NCBI RefSeq assembly: GCF_047496725.1
Contig: NC_132983.1
Span: forward strand, 7,256,501 to 7,320,500
DNA length: 64,000 bases
From: Anoplolepis gracilipes
Taxonomy: Eukaryota; Arthropoda; Insecta; Hymenoptera; Formicidae
Direction: 5' to 3'
The notes below the pieces were generated by a model. The model had not been told where the DNA came from. It worked only from the letters and a program-made list of their open reading frames with translations, and ran no database searches. A program made the position numbers and the translations under genes. Positions 1 through 10,269 of this stretch are shown here, in pieces. The first letter of the stretch is position 1; the number at the start of each line of letters is the position of its first letter.

Positions 1-1
1 T

Positions 2-601
2 TGAGACTCCTCGTCCGTATTTGTATGGCGCGAAATACAATCCGCGACCTTCCATGGCGCGATTGTGACGTAGCATTTCTTGAAATTGACATTGCGTAGC
101 TTTTCCATCGTTTACCATCTTTGCTACACCAGCCGCTCCACCAATCAGAGATCCGAGAGCACCCAACACTGGTAGAATCGGTAATACGCCCTCGCGTTTC
201 GCTACCGGAAGTATTCGTTTTTTCGTAATCTTTTTCTTCGTCGACGACTTTTTCATCCCCATACCCATTTTCGTCTTTGCTTTCATGGCCGTCCAAACGG
301 CCGTGGCGGCTGCTCTTTCACCAAAATTCGAATCTTTCGCGGTAATACGTTCTCGCGCCCTCGCAGCTAGTATACTATCCGCTACGTGTCGTTCGCCAAG
401 ATCGTTGCTTCGCGAGTAAGCTAAATCGTGTTCACGACACGCGACGTCCAATGGGTTGATGCCTCGATCGCCTCTAGCCAATCGTTCTTGTAAACGAGTT
501 CCCGGTCCGCAAAACTGATATCCAGGAATATGTAATTCGATAGGGAGTGCGTTTATCGCGCGATTCAACAAACCACAGCCTCTTACGGTTTTCGCTGACA
601 T
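2..601 (-). CDS. PLA2-domain minor capsid protein, C-terminus outside window
   Basis: Open from an ATG at 601 to the window edge (200 codons) with no stop. The N-terminal third carries a parvovirus-VP1-like phospholipase A2 motif: a calcium-loop-like GYQFCGPGT, then NPLD and the catalytic-type REHDLAY. In parvoviruses this domain breaches the endosomal membrane; a similar role here is inference. It is followed by a Lys-rich stretch and a Gly/Ala hydrophobic segment (LGALGSLIGGAAG) typical of pVI-like minor capsid proteins. The homologue at 21523-22221 is 232 aa, so about 30 residues are missing at the window edge. This is one of the few intact frames in copy A. It overlaps the next minus-strand gene by about 19 bases. 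Confidence 0.8.
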   Translation of the reverse strand, partial: MSAKTVRGCGLLNRAINALPIELHIPGYQFCGPGTRLQERLARGDRGINPLDVACREHDLAYSRSNDLGERHVADSILAARARERITAKDSNFGERAAATAVWTAMKAKTKMGMGMKKSSTKKKITKKRILPVAKREGVLPILPVLGALGSLIGGAAGVAKMVNDGKATQCQFQEMLRHNRAMEGRGLYFAPYKYGRGVS

Positions 602-847
602 TCGTAACAATCTTTTATCATCGGCGTTGGACCGTCAATGTGCGTTCGTTGCCACGGTCGATTGTAATGTTCGAAACAGCGACGATAGGTCTGAACCTCC
701 GAATCCGCCTTTATGTATTCCGGAAGTTTGTCCCACAGACGTTCCACGTAACGACCAAACTGTTTCAATAAAATAATCTTTGGTATATTGCAACTGTTCT
801 GAGGTAAGGTTGAGAATATCACAGTCATCCGACAGTGAAAGAAACAT
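583..847 (-). pseudogene. Small conserved Polinton protein, frameshifted
   Basis: Homologous to the intact 87-aa frame at 22260-22523. The two parts, an N-terminal MFLSLSDDCDILNL and a C-terminal YRRCFEHYN and DCYECQRK, lie in different frames, so there is a one-base frameshift near 735. The C-terminus has a CxxC pair. It lies just upstream of the PLA2 protein on the same strand, with ends overlapping, suggesting co-transcription. I do not recognise its function. Confidence 0.6.
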
Positions 848-1004
848 GTTTGATACTGAGCGGTTTCGATTTGATGCGCATCTATAAATAGGCTTTTCTC
901 CCCCTCCTCCTCCTCAGAAAGTATTGTTAAGTCTGATTAGACAAGTCATGCGATTCGTGTTACAACCAACGGTAATTAAAGTAACAAATTTTGACAATAG
1001 GCTA

Positions 1005-1666
1005 ATGCCTGAAAAAGAAATACACAAACATGGAAAAATGTTACCGAATACAATACGCAAAATCTCATTTGCGGCCTTTCGAATTGTGGTAAAACTAACT
1101 TGTTGATAAGCTTGATAGAAAGTCCAAACGGCATACGCTTTGAAAATTTATACATATATTCAAAATCGCTTCAACAACCAAAATATCAATATTTGGAAAA
1201 TTTACTATCATCGATAGATGAAATTGGTTACTTTACGTTCTCTAATAATAGCGATGTCATTCCATCGAGACAGGCGCTTCCGAATTCTGTTTTTATCTTT
1301 GATGACGTGGCATGTGACAAGCAAGATACGATAAGAGAGTACTTCTCAATGGGTCGACACTCAAGCGTCAATTGTTTCTATCTCTGTCAAACGTATGCCA
1401 AGATACCCAAGCATCTTATACGCGACAATGCTAATCTGTTGATTTTATTTAAACAAGGCGGTACAAACTTGCGACATGTGTACAACGATCATGTAAATAC
1501 TGACATGTCGTACGATGATTTTAGCGCGTTATGTCAAAAATGTTGGCAGCACAAGTATGGATTTCTAGTAATTGATAAAGACAGTTCAATGAGCAATGGA
1601 CGTTACAGAAGAGGTTTTAATGAATTTGCGGTACCGTCAAATGATCAGTTGCTATTGAAACATTGA
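1005..1666 (+). pseudogene. Genome-packaging ATPase (FtsK/HerA, A32-like), frameshifted
   Basis: The start at 1005 gives MPEKEIHKHGKML, matching the start in copy B (22674). The phosphate-binding loop region (SNCGKTN) is split by a frameshift at about 1065-1085. From 1100 on the frame is open for 188 codons and includes Walker B (FIFDDVAC) and the conserved FYLCQTYAKIP segment. In Polintons, adintoviruses and poxviruses this ATPase pumps DNA into capsids. Without repair of the P-loop the product would be dead. It is divergently placed from the minus-strand capsid genes. Confidence 0.8.
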
Positions 1667-1692
1667 CAGAGCAACGTCTACATAAAAAAAAC

Positions 1693-2781
1693 ATGAGTGA
1701 TAACAGTGATCGTGAAAAGATTGCGCGAAAAATTGCACAGACGAGCGAGTCAATTCGCAAAAAATATCGCGCGTTAAAAACTGGTAAAATTGAGAAAGAT
1801 GTAGTGTTGGAGAAACAGTTAGCCGATTAGCGAGCCTCTAAAACAGCTTGTTCAAAATATCATCGATGTAGAATCCGACGTATCGAAAAACGAGCCGTTT
1901 GATATACTCGAAAAAGACCATGTGGAAAAGAAAATTATTAAAGTTAAAAAACGACCAAGAATTTCATTGAATGATTTGAGCTTAAAGCAAAAACGATTAA
2001 ATGTCTCATTAAATGATTTGCCGATAACTTCTACACCGAATAAAAGACGAACGATACCGGACACATCTACCCAGATAGAAATTGCGCAACTGCGTCAATT
2101 ATCGTACGAGCAACTACCCGCCGAAGAAATTTTTGAAACTACACCCGATTCGTTACAACGGTTCAACGTGAATTGCAAACGTCCGCAGGTATAAACATAT
2201 TTTAAGAGCATTTAGGTCCACTCGGACAAAAATATATACTAACTTTTATGAATCAAGATAAAGATAAAACTATGGATTATGTGTATGGCATTAAGTTTTC
2301 TAACGATAGAATAATCCTTGGTGATAAACATTTTGACGTAGACAAAAATGATAATATAACTATCAATGAAGTAAAATATACGGAAACGCCGGGTCTCTAT
2401 GAATTAATTTTCAAAAAAATACCCGACGATGATATATACACCGAAGATGATTTGTTTAAATATAAAAGTATATTACTAGCGACGAATGCGCATAAACGTG
2501 GAAACAAAGCACATAATCCAGTATTAGGGACTAAAGGATATAAGTACAAAAATGTAATTGCACTGTTATTTTCTAGCAGAAAAGCTGGAAAAGGTATACT
2601 ACCGCGCGCTATGACTCTAAACGACAATAAGATCGACTACGTGCATTGGAACGATCCAAACGAGTTGGTAGATCGTCTGTGATTACTGGATGCTTCGCGT
2701 CAAGCCAGTAACAATGCTCACGACAATGAAATCATGTCGATTATCGAAGAACTTCGCGAAGATGGTCTTATTATAAATTGA
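1693..2781 (+). pseudogene. DUF8207-like Polinton protein, broken
   Basis: The start (ATG 1693) gives MSDNSDREKIARKI, followed by a coiled-coil-like KTSESIRKK-type helix. Frameshifts near 1825 and 2200 and a stop near 2682 interrupt it. The C-terminal domain (2248-2682) contains TETPGLYELIFKKIP, YKSILLATNAHKR and KIDYVHWNDPNELVDRL. This resembles the DUF8207 family seen in arthropod Polintons (from memory, not searched). The last part (to 2781) aligns with the end of the copy B gene. Function unknown. It lies between the ATPase and the fibre-like gene, as in copy B, so a virion or packaging role is possible but unproven. Confidence 0.65.
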
Positions 2782-2848
2782 ATGATGTCTCGACAAAATT
2801 AATCAGTCGATCAGCGTCGCGTGACACTTTACGAAGCGTCGGAAAAAA

Positions 2849-3211
2849 ATGCCTATCAACAAATTTGGCTTATTCGATTCAAGAAATGATGCAACCGGTA
2901 CAAACAGCTCTTGGGATAGATTGGTAAAAAGTTATGTGCACGAAAACGCTCTGTGTTGCGTCGTTACAGACTTTGATGCGAGGTCGCGTAAGATTCACCG
3001 TGTAGCGCAACCTGAGGCTGACACCGATGCCGTCAACAAATTGTACGTGCAGTCCTGCGTTAAGAGATTAATGAATCGACAGAAAGAATCAGACGAGAAG
3101 CTTATTTCGCTTGAGAAGAACGTGCGAGCATTACAGATTGCGCTAAACAAACTTCAACGCGCGGCTAACGCTAACTCAGAGACAGCTATCAACCTGAATG
3201 AGCATCAGTGA
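2849..3211 (+). CDS. Fibre-like protein with DAVNK-YV motif
   Basis: An intact 120-aa frame, nearly identical to 24523-24885. The middle has VAQPEADTDAVNKLYV, the pattern found in phage and viral tail-fibre or collar proteins, which marks the junction of a trimeric attachment region. Residues 75-110 form an amphipathic helix (KESDEKLISLEKNVRALQI) that would suit a trimeric coiled coil. The stop overlaps the next ATG by four bases, so the two are probably translated together or expressed as a unit. A fibre role is inference from the motif only. Confidence 0.6.
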   Translation: MPINKFGLFDSRNDATGTNSSWDRLVKSYVHENALCCVVTDFDARSRKIHRVAQPEADTDAVNKLYVQSCVKRLMNRQKESDEKLISLEKNVRALQIALNKLQRAANANSETAINLNEHQ

Positions 3212-3675
3212 ACGGGTTAGGAGCGGCTATCGAACGGCTATCGAACAGTTACGAAGGATTATCGAACGGCTGCGAACAATTATCGAACAGCTACGAAGAA
3301 TTACCGAACTGCTATCTAACTACAATGAGTAGCAGTGGTAGTAATGAACGACCTAGCAGCAGCAGCAACAACAGTCTCGAACGAGGCTATCAGCATCTCA
3401 AGGAGGGCTGTGAACGAGGCTACAAACACGTTCTTCACGGCTACACTCAAGGTTACAAACACGTTCTTCACGGCTACACTCAAGGTTACAAACACGTTCT
3501 TCACGGCTACACTCAAGGTTACAAACAACTCAAGAACTCCTACGATCGTTCAAAAGACGTCTGTGAACGAGGCTACGAACGGGTCAAAAGCGGCTACAAA
3601 CGAGTCAAAAACGACTGTGAAAAAGGCTGCGAACGGGTCAAGAACGATTTTCAAATAGGTGAAGGACAGCGGTGA
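3208..3675 (+). CDS. Repeat-built coiled-coil protein, variable copy number
   Basis: An intact 155-aa frame. The N-terminus has three seven-residue repeats of the form SNSYEGL/SNGCEQL/SNSYEEL. A Ser-rich linker follows, then eleven-residue repeats of the type GYTQGYKHVLH and CERGYERVKSG. Three perfect 33-bp copies of one unit (about 3420-3520) are absent or single in copy B. Seven- and eleven-residue periods suggest an extended helix or coiled coil. It sits directly after the fibre-like gene. A shaft, scaffold or host-contact role is possible; I recognise no family. Frames in other registers here are shadows of the repeat. Confidence 0.6.
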   Translation: MNGLGAAIERLSNSYEGLSNGCEQLSNSYEELPNCYLTTMSSSGSNERPSSSSNNSLERGYQHLKEGCERGYKHVLHGYTQGYKHVLHGYTQGYKHVLHGYTQGYKQLKNSYDRSKDVCERGYERVKSGYKRVKNDCEKGCERVKNDFQIGEGQR

Positions 3676-3771
3676 ACAACGCAAGAACGGATTAAGAACG
3701 GGTCAGAAAACGTGAAAAAACATAGAAAAAACGGAATTTAAAGAACGGTTATTAAAGGACGATAAACGCAA

Positions 3772-4754
3772 ATGAGTGATAAAAAAGCAAACAACAAACG
3801 ACCATCGAGAAAAACTGACAAAACAAAGAATCAACAGTTTGGAGAGACGGCAGTTGGTAAACGAACGCGCCAGTGAGAAAAAATTTTCCCCGAAGACACG
3901 TCATAGTGCGGGGATACGATGATCTGTGGCAAGCCGACATCGTCGAGATGCGTCCGTATGCTCGAATCAACAAGGGATACAATTACATACTCATTGTTAT
4001 CGATGTGTGGAACAAGTATGCGTGGGTCGTACCGCTCAAGAGTAAAGGTGGAAGCGAGACGGCCGATGCGATTGCAGAGATAATTCGAGACGATGCGAGA
4101 TGCCCGAAAAATTTTCAAACCGATCAAGGAAAAGAATTTTACAATGCAAATGTACAAAACCTCATGAAGAAACACAATATTAATCATTATTCGACATATT
4201 CCGTCATGAAAGCCTCGATCGTGGAACGCTTCAATCGTATTTTGAAGAATAAAATGTGGAAAATGTTTACACTAAATGAAAACTACAAGTGGATTGACGA
4301 ACTATCGAGACTCGTTAAAGAGTACAACACGCAAAAACATCGCACTATCGGTATGAGACCTGTCGATGTTACTCCAGCCGTCGCGGAGAAACTTTTAAAT
4401 ACGGTGTACAGCAACGTAAAGATTGCGGCGCTGGCGAAATTTAAAATAGGCGATTCGGTGCGCGTAAGTAAATTCAAGACTTTATTCGAAAAAGACTACA
4501 CACCAAATTGGACCACCAAAGTGTTTGAAATTGTTAAGATACAGAAAACTAATCCCGTGACATATATATTAAAAGATTCGCGCGGAAATCCCGTCGCCAG
4601 TGGATTTTACGAATACGAACTACAACGCGTTGCTAATCCCGATATATATCTTGTGGAAAAGATATTGAGGAAGAGGGGGGATGAAATTTTTGTGAAATGG
4701 TTGGGATTCGATAGTTCACGGAATTCTTGGATACATAAAAATAATGTATTGTAA
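3772..4754 (+). pseudogene. Retroviral-type integrase with chromodomain; N-terminus frameshifted
   Basis: The first 35 codons (MSDKKANNKRPS) are knocked out of frame near 3840. From 3873 the frame is open for 293 aa. The DDE core is visible: D in LWQADIVEM, D in QTDQGKEF, E in IVERFNR. The C-terminal VEKILRKRGDEIFVKWLGF plus WIHKNNVL is a chromodomain, which in related elements steers integration to marked chromatin. The core is intact, so this copy could still encode a shortened enzyme starting at an internal Met. It converges with polymerase B on the opposite strand. Confidence 0.85.
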
Positions 4755-4852
4755 AAATATAACAAATATTATATAAAGTTTACATATATATAAATATATA
4801 TAATATTCAAATATATATACTTTTTTCTTTTTACAACGGTATTCTGTAATGC

Positions 4853-6833
4853 CCTCATGGTAGCGTATCGATACTTTTAGGTATTATATACCGTTTATCA
4901 TTGTGTGGACTTAGAGCAATTTTTTTCTGCCGCATGGTATATACTTTATGCATTTTTGATCTTATAGTCGATTGCTGTCGCGTCATTTCAATTCCTTCGT
5001 TCAAACACTACATGTAATCGTCAAATGTTATCGTTTTCGCGACAACGCTATTCTTGACACCTTTTACCTTTTTCGTATTCTTTTTACTATTTATTTTTTA
5101 CATACATTTTTCCTCTAAGCCCGACAAATTCTGTCATTATCATACCGTTGTTTTCATCCTTCATCAGACCCGGTACCTTTTTATTCACGAGCGGTATACC
5201 GTACGCATTGTCTATCGCATAGTCGCTCGTGTCGAACTTGCCAATGTCGCGCTTCATATTCTCGTACACGTCTTCGCACTCAATGTGATATATGAGACTA
5301 TCCGTGTCGGTGTACATGACTTTACATTTTTCTTTATACATTGGAATCATGTAATCGTGATGAAATTCGTACAAACACATCTTAGATACATCAAGTATAT
5401 ACATACCTACATAGATTGGTTTGTAAAACTTCACCTCGAGTCTACGCAATTCCACAGCGATTAAATTTCCGAAGAAACGCTCCTGCTATGAAAATTTGGT
5501 TTCGCGATCATTGCCTCTGCGCCGTACCTATCGTCCCATTTTGTTATAAGTTTAACATCTACGCGATTGCGCACATTTTCCATCGTTTTGCCGAAAACTG
5601 CATTATTCATTAATTTGTATAAATTCTTTTCAAAATCATTTTTCGCCATTGTTCTGAATTGCGTGTTTAATTCAATATATGTACGTAACCATGGAGATTG
5701 CGCGAATTGTAATATGCAATGAATTTTTGTAACGCGAAGACCGTGTCGCGTACATTGCTGCAGATTGCAATAGTGTATTACGTATCGTTTCTTATCGTAT
5801 AAGGTTGCGAGCAACTTGTTCTCTCGCTTGCCGGGTGGCTTGTCACGTGTCGGACAAAACGGTAAGTCAGTATGTGCGTCGTGAAGATGTTGCGGGTACT
5901 CGAGATCGACTTCGAGGATATAGCCTGTAGGCGAATTGGACGCGATCGATGATAGATCAAAATTGCATATATTGTCGACCCATTGAAAACTAGCGTAAGG
6001 CAAAGGTTGACACATTGCCCATCCGTATAAATTATTTACATCGAAATACATTAGATACGATGACGGTTTCGATGAGTCATACGATTGCATGTACTTGTTA
6101 TTAGCATGCGCGTATCTGTTGGAACATTGACTCCAACTACCGCGTATACCTCGTTCTATAAACATTACCATATCGATGTCAGTGAGCAATTCAAACTTAA
6201 TGTTTGTATGCTTCAACATGGCATCCCACGTGTATTCGGGAAGAGTATAGTAATGCGCAGGGTCAAGCCCGTAACTCTTGATACAATTGTCACGAAAATT
6301 TTCAAAAACATCGGCTAATAACAAGACATCAATTTTTAAATATAGATCGCTATATTCGTCTAGCGTTCTAATGGAGAATCGGTTCCAAACAGTCTCGGTG
6401 TGCACGTAATCGCTCTCGGATACTGTGTCATCGGTCAAGGAACTGTAAAATAATTCGCGCGGAGGTAAACATGTATCGTGCAATTTATTTACACAATTGA
6501 TATATTCGTACGGAAAGACACCTTTTCGCGTTAACAAATCAAAGTCTTCTGCCCGCAAATTTTGATATTCAGATTGTAAAATTTTTAATTTATCTTTACT
6601 GAGAAAAGATGCTAATTTGTTGAGACTTATTGTGAGAAATTTAAAAGAATCGATGAAACGTAATTTAATGTGATTTCGTGATTTGTCTTCCGTAAGTTTA
6701 ACATCTTTCGTAAATGAAATGTATTTTTCTTTAGTTATCAGAAGTAGATCGATTCTTCCTTCGAACGCTGTGGCTATTTCCTCGATTATAAAATGTGAAT
6801 CGTAACCGGATCGAGGATTATTAAATTAAGATT
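4853..6833 (-). pseudogene. Protein-primed DNA polymerase B, truncated and frameshifted
   Basis: Homologous to 26565-28540. Polymerase motifs are present: A-type FDVNNLYGWAM, B-type KLMNNAVFGKT, and C-type YTDTDS, intact here but not in copy B. A frameshift near 5458 separates 5461-6558 from 5087-5455. Further downstream are more breaks, and a TGA replaces a Trp codon near 4855. The N-terminal exonuclease half is missing: homology stops abruptly at about 6833, where a plus-strand coding fragment is joined. The family replicates linear DNA from a terminal protein. Confidence 0.85.
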
Positions 6834-7122
6834 ATCTAATAAGTCTTTGTATATGCTACCTCAAACATTATTACATTTATTCGATTTTGAAGATTGTATC
6901 GATCATATGCATTCATGGTTGTGTCAAAATACACATCTCGTGAATGAAAAATTTAAACAATTTTGTAACGTTTTGTAACGTGACAATATTACTAATGTAA
7001 ATGATGCTGTGAAAGCGATTTGCGAGAGTGACGCGTTCGATAGCGGATCACTCGTAGATTGCGAATTGTTGGCGTGTGCTATAAATGATATACTTTATGA
7101 TACTTGTAACAAATCTTTTTAA
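6828..7122 (+). pseudogene. Unrecognised coding remnant at the broken end of polymerase B
   Basis: One frame runs about 97 codons to a TAA at 7120-7122 with a single internal TAA near 6978. A ten-base duplication (TTTTGTAACG twice) lies beside that stop and may have caused it. Codon content and composition look protein-coding: Cys-rich, acidic (ICESDAFDSGSLVDCELLAC). No start is visible and it has no counterpart in copy B. It may be the 3' end of an accessory gene of another Polinton joined by deletion. I do not recognise it. Confidence 0.4.
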
Positions 7123-7310
7123 ATAAAAATTTATGTTAAACTCATTTATATATATATATTACTTATTTCCACCTTCATCATCTATCCCATCCTTCTTCCT
7201 ATGTATTAGATATAATTAGATAATAAGATAACATTTAACATTATAAAAAACATTTTTTAACTTAACATACGAAAATTATCTTTTTCTCGCGTACGCCTTA
7301 GCCTCCGCTA
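7123..7310. repeat. Subterminal Polinton-associated repeat, copy 1
   Basis: This AT-rich stretch starts TTTAAATAAAAATTTATG and contains CATCTATCCCATCCTTCTTCC. It recurs at 16915-17045 and 53304-53480, each time followed by CT-rich minisatellite. The third copy leads to a Polinton-like terminus at 54071, so I read it as subterminal Polinton sequence. Confidence 0.5.
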
Positions 7311-7317
7311 TCCTCCT

Positions 7318-7480
7318 TCCTCTCTATTCTTTCTCTCGCATCCCATAACACGCTCTCCTTCTCGCTATCCTCCTTTCTCTCTATTCTTTCTCTCGCACCC
7401 CATAACACGCTCTCCTTCTCGCTATCCTCCTTTCTCTCTATTCTTTCTCTCGCACCCATATCTCCTTTTCCTACCATCAT
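7318..7480. repeat. 57-bp minisatellite, about 3 copies
   Basis: The unit contains CTATTCTTTCTCTCGCA and CATAACACGCTCTCC. Successive starts at about 7325, 7382 and 7439 give a period of 57 (a multiple of 3), which creates spurious open frames. Confidence 0.75.
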
Positions 7481-7614
7481 GCTCTCCTTTTCCTACTATC
7501 ATGCTCTCCTTTTCCTACCATCATGCTCTCCTTTTTCTATCATCATGCATTCCTTGTCATACACATACAGCGTTTTCCTTCTCACACCACGTCATACTCT
7601 CCTTGTCCTACGCT

Positions 7615-7842
7615 ATATAGAACGCCTATAGCACCGTCTCCCTCTACCGCGTTGCGAACGTCTATAGCACCTTCTTCCTCTACCGCGTTGCGAACGCCTA
7701 TAGCACCTTCTCCCTCTACCGCGTTGCGAATGCCTATAGCACCTTCTCCCTCTACCGTGTTGCGAACGCCTATAGCACCTTCTTCCTCTACCACGTTGCG
7801 AACGTCTATCGCACCGTTTTCCTCTACCGCGTTGCGAACGTA
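7615..7842. repeat. 36-bp minisatellite, about 6 copies
   Basis: The unit is GTTGCGAACGCCTATAGCAC plus a CT-rich half, repeated with few changes. A related but more degenerate GCGTTGCGAATGCCT motif appears at 53698. The 36-bp period keeps frames open on both strands; I see no sign that they are genes. Confidence 0.75.
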
Positions 7843-8198
7843 ATTATTTATTGCATATATACATTATGGATAAATAGTGGGGTGATTATTTTATCTATAA
7901 CAGTTGACATTCCTCTCTCTCACCATCAGACCTCCGCAGTCAGTCGGAGAGGACACTCCCTCCACGTGCGGAACCATATGTATGCCCCCCCTCAATCAAG
8001 GGAGTTTTTGGTACCTCCTTCCCCCTCAATCTGGGGGGACATTTGGTTCCCCCCCCCCCGGACATATCAGTACCGGTGGGGTGAGGTAATCAGTTCCCCG
8101 CTTACCTCACCCCCCTCAGATCCCTGTATTAGAACTCTCTCTTTATATATCTACTATAACCTAATTATAATTTTATTAAATATATTTTTCCAATAAAA
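7843..8198. other. C-rich and AT-rich spacer before the P-like gene
   Basis: Contains C/G homopolymer blocks (about 8040-8060) and CTCACC-rich sequence. It could include the worn right end of Polinton copy A and the 5' end of the P-like element. I cannot place a terminus for either. Confidence 0.4.
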
Positions 8199-9224
8199 AT
8201 GAACAATAGAAGTGGTTATCGATGTGCTTTTAATGGTTGCAATAGTGTTAGCAGTGGAAAAATGGGATCAAAGGAAACTTTGTTCCGATTTCCAAAAGAT
8301 TCAGAAAAGTACGTATGCATTATACACGGTGTCCTAGAACAACCTTCCGTCCGTAAAATGACGTATTCCTGACACAATTTTAAGACAATGTTTTCTTTAC
8401 CAAAATTTGATTTGAAGCGTAGTTTTTGAGTTATAAGCAAAAATAGTTAGCAAATCACACGTCAAGTACAGAAGGCAAGCAGGAGCGGCGCGGCGCACCG
8501 CGAGCGCGGGCGCAGCTGACCGTCCGACGAGTGATTACCGCCGCATGAGTCGCTAACTATTTTATCTTATAACATAAAATTATGCTTTAAATAAAATTTT
8601 GGTAAAGAAAAAAATGTCTTATAATTACGTCAGGAATAAGTGTTCCTTAAAATAACGTCGGACGCTGCGATTAGCTGATTGCTACACGCGATGTCTCTCA
8701 GCTGAGCCGGAAAATCAATATATCGATCGGTCTGAAGTCGTCGACGACAATGTCGATGACACTCGAAGGAGCGTCGCCGTCGCGGAGACGGTTATTTCTC
8801 TCTTTTTTTCTCTCACTCACTCTGTCTCTTTCTTTTACGTACACACTCAGACATACACACATCGCGTGTAGCAATCAGCCGATTGCAGCATCCGACGGTC
8901 GGCGATCCGGAACAACTTTTGGTCATTAAAGTAACGTCATTTTACGGACGGAAGGTTGTTCTGGGACACCCTGTACATTATAAATTATGATATATACATT
9001 ATTTGTATATTATGTTATAATGAGATACATGTTATGATATATTTAACAGATACAAATTATGGATAGCAGCATGTAACAGAAAAGAATTACATACCAAGAA
9101 TCCTGTCACCTTATATAACATCGAATATGCAAGAAACATTTTAGTGATGCAATGTTTTTAAATTATGAAAAAACACGATTACAGCCACATGCTATTCCAT
9201 TTTCTATTAATAATAATATTGGTT

Positions 9225-9257
<33 letters not shown>

Positions 9258-9468
9258 CTCCAAATTTTAAATAAAATATTATCTTAACACAAATATTTTA
9301 CAGCACATCATTGTATATCTTTTAAATGAGATAACAGTTATAATAGTTATTTGAATATTATAGATTTGTTGAATGACACAATACATATGGAAGCATCGAC
9401 AAGTACAAATATAAATATAATTTCCTTGGAAGACCAATTGCCAGATAAAGAAGAAAATAATTTATCAG
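8199..9468 (+). pseudogene. P-like transposase, exons 1-3 (THAP DNA-binding domain)
   Basis: Exon 1 (8199-8308) begins MNNRSGYRCAFNGCN and has LFRFPKD, the first half of a C2CH THAP finger; the donor is GTACGT. Exon 2 (9050-9221, acceptor AACAG) supplies YKLWIAAC and then KKHFSD, the second Cys-His pair, in another frame, so a one-base frameshift lies near 9120. Exon 3 (9364-9468) is an acidic linker ending at a GTAACA donor. THAP domains bind transposon-end DNA in P elements and THAP9. The MITE in intron 1 does not touch coding sequence. Confidence 0.75.
8325..8973. mobile_element. TA-flanked palindromic MITE, copy 1
   Basis: The ends are inverted: CACGGTGTCC and AACAACCTTCCGTCCGTAAA on the left, their complement on the right, ending GGGACACCCTG. 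TA flanks both sides. The core carries a GC-rich block (8475-8545) and a CT-rich run. The copy at 56250-57223 is longer and keeps both arms of the palindrome. It is inserted in intron 1 of the P-like gene. The TA target and termini suggest a Tc1/mariner-type relative, but no transposase is present. Confidence 0.8.
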
Positions 9469-9554
9469 GTAACATCTTTTATTACAAAAATAAGTTTTAT
9501 TATTTAGAAAATATATTATAATTGCAAAATACATTTAATTACATTAATAATTAG

Positions 9555-10261
9555 GAGAAAGAAGAAAAGATGTAAACGTACAAACACCATTGGCATTGTC
9601 AACAACATCACCCAGAAAATGTCAAATTCGAAAGTAATTAAGACAGGCCGAACAAAAAATTAAAAAATTGGAAATAATGTTAAAGAAGAAAGATAATGTA
9701 AAAATAAGTATTGATTTATTGAACAGTGCAGTAGATGATTTTTTTCCACCAGCAACAGCAAATTTTTTAAAAGAACAAGCGCGTCTGTTTCAAGTAAATG
9801 CCAAATGCAGAAGGTATAGTCCTGTTTTTAAACAATACTGTTTGTCTTTATATTTTTCTATTTTTCCTAAAACTTATAAAGATTTAACAGTTTCAAAGTT
9901 ATTTTGCATGCCTAATCCTATAACATTAAAAAGATTTACACGTACTTTTTATATAACTCCAGGTATTCAAAATGTTACATTTAATATATTAAAAATTAAA
10001 ACTGAAACATTAAAAGAAATTGATAAATATTGTATTTTATGTTTAGACGAAATGTCTTTAAAAGCACATTTATTTTATAATTTAACAAGAGATAAGATTA
10101 TAGGTTTTGAAGATTTGGGGTTACATAATACGTGTACAAAACAATGTTTACCTGCATGTAGTGTGGCTGTAATATTAGTCAGAGGCATATGTCAATCTTG
10201 GAAATAACCATTAGCATATTTTTTTTCAAATTCTATTATTAATAGTTCTCATTTATTAGAT
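9555..10261 (+). pseudogene. P-like transposase, exon 4 part 1 (coiled coil and start of catalytic domain)
   Basis: The exon is in phase with exon 3. A TAA at 9635-9637 breaks it just before a short coiled coil (AEQKIKKLEIMLKKK). The open part (9668-10204) has FFPPATANFLKEQARLF and CLDEMSLKAHLFYN. The Asp of the last motif corresponds to the first catalytic acid of P/THAP9 transposases. A TAA at 10205-10207 stands where Gln would be expected. The frame then continues to the LINE insertion at 10261. Confidence 0.8.
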
Positions 10262-10269
10262 TTTTTTAT

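Larger units (their letters stand above)
1..7122 (+). mobile_element. Polinton/Maverick (adintovirus-like) element, copy A, partial
   Basis: Gene order is PLA2-domain capsid protein (-), small conserved protein (-), packaging ATPase (+), DUF8207-like (+), fibre-like (+), repeat coiled-coil (+), retroviral-type integrase (+), protein-primed DNA polymerase B (-). It matches copy B at 21523-28540 gene for gene and in orientation. The left part, with the capsid and protease genes, lies outside the window. The polymerase is cut at about 6833, where unrelated coding sequence is joined, so the right part has been rearranged. Several genes have frameshifts, so the copy is probably inactive. No terminal repeat like that of copy B was found at its right end. 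Confidence 0.85.

Noticed and set aside
3316..3658. Alternative frames over the repeat gene (VTNTFFTATLK and MFVTLSVAVKN)
   Set aside because: The 33-bp period keeps all frames open; only the 3208 frame is conserved with copy B and coupled to the fibre-like gene.
5054..5464. 136-aa plus-strand frame over PolB
   Set aside because: Antisense to the conserved polymerase motif C region, hydrophobic by composition only.
7523..7843. 106-aa Pro/Ser repeat protein
   Set aside because: A product of the 36-bp minisatellite; no start context, no conserved copy and equal openness on the other strand.
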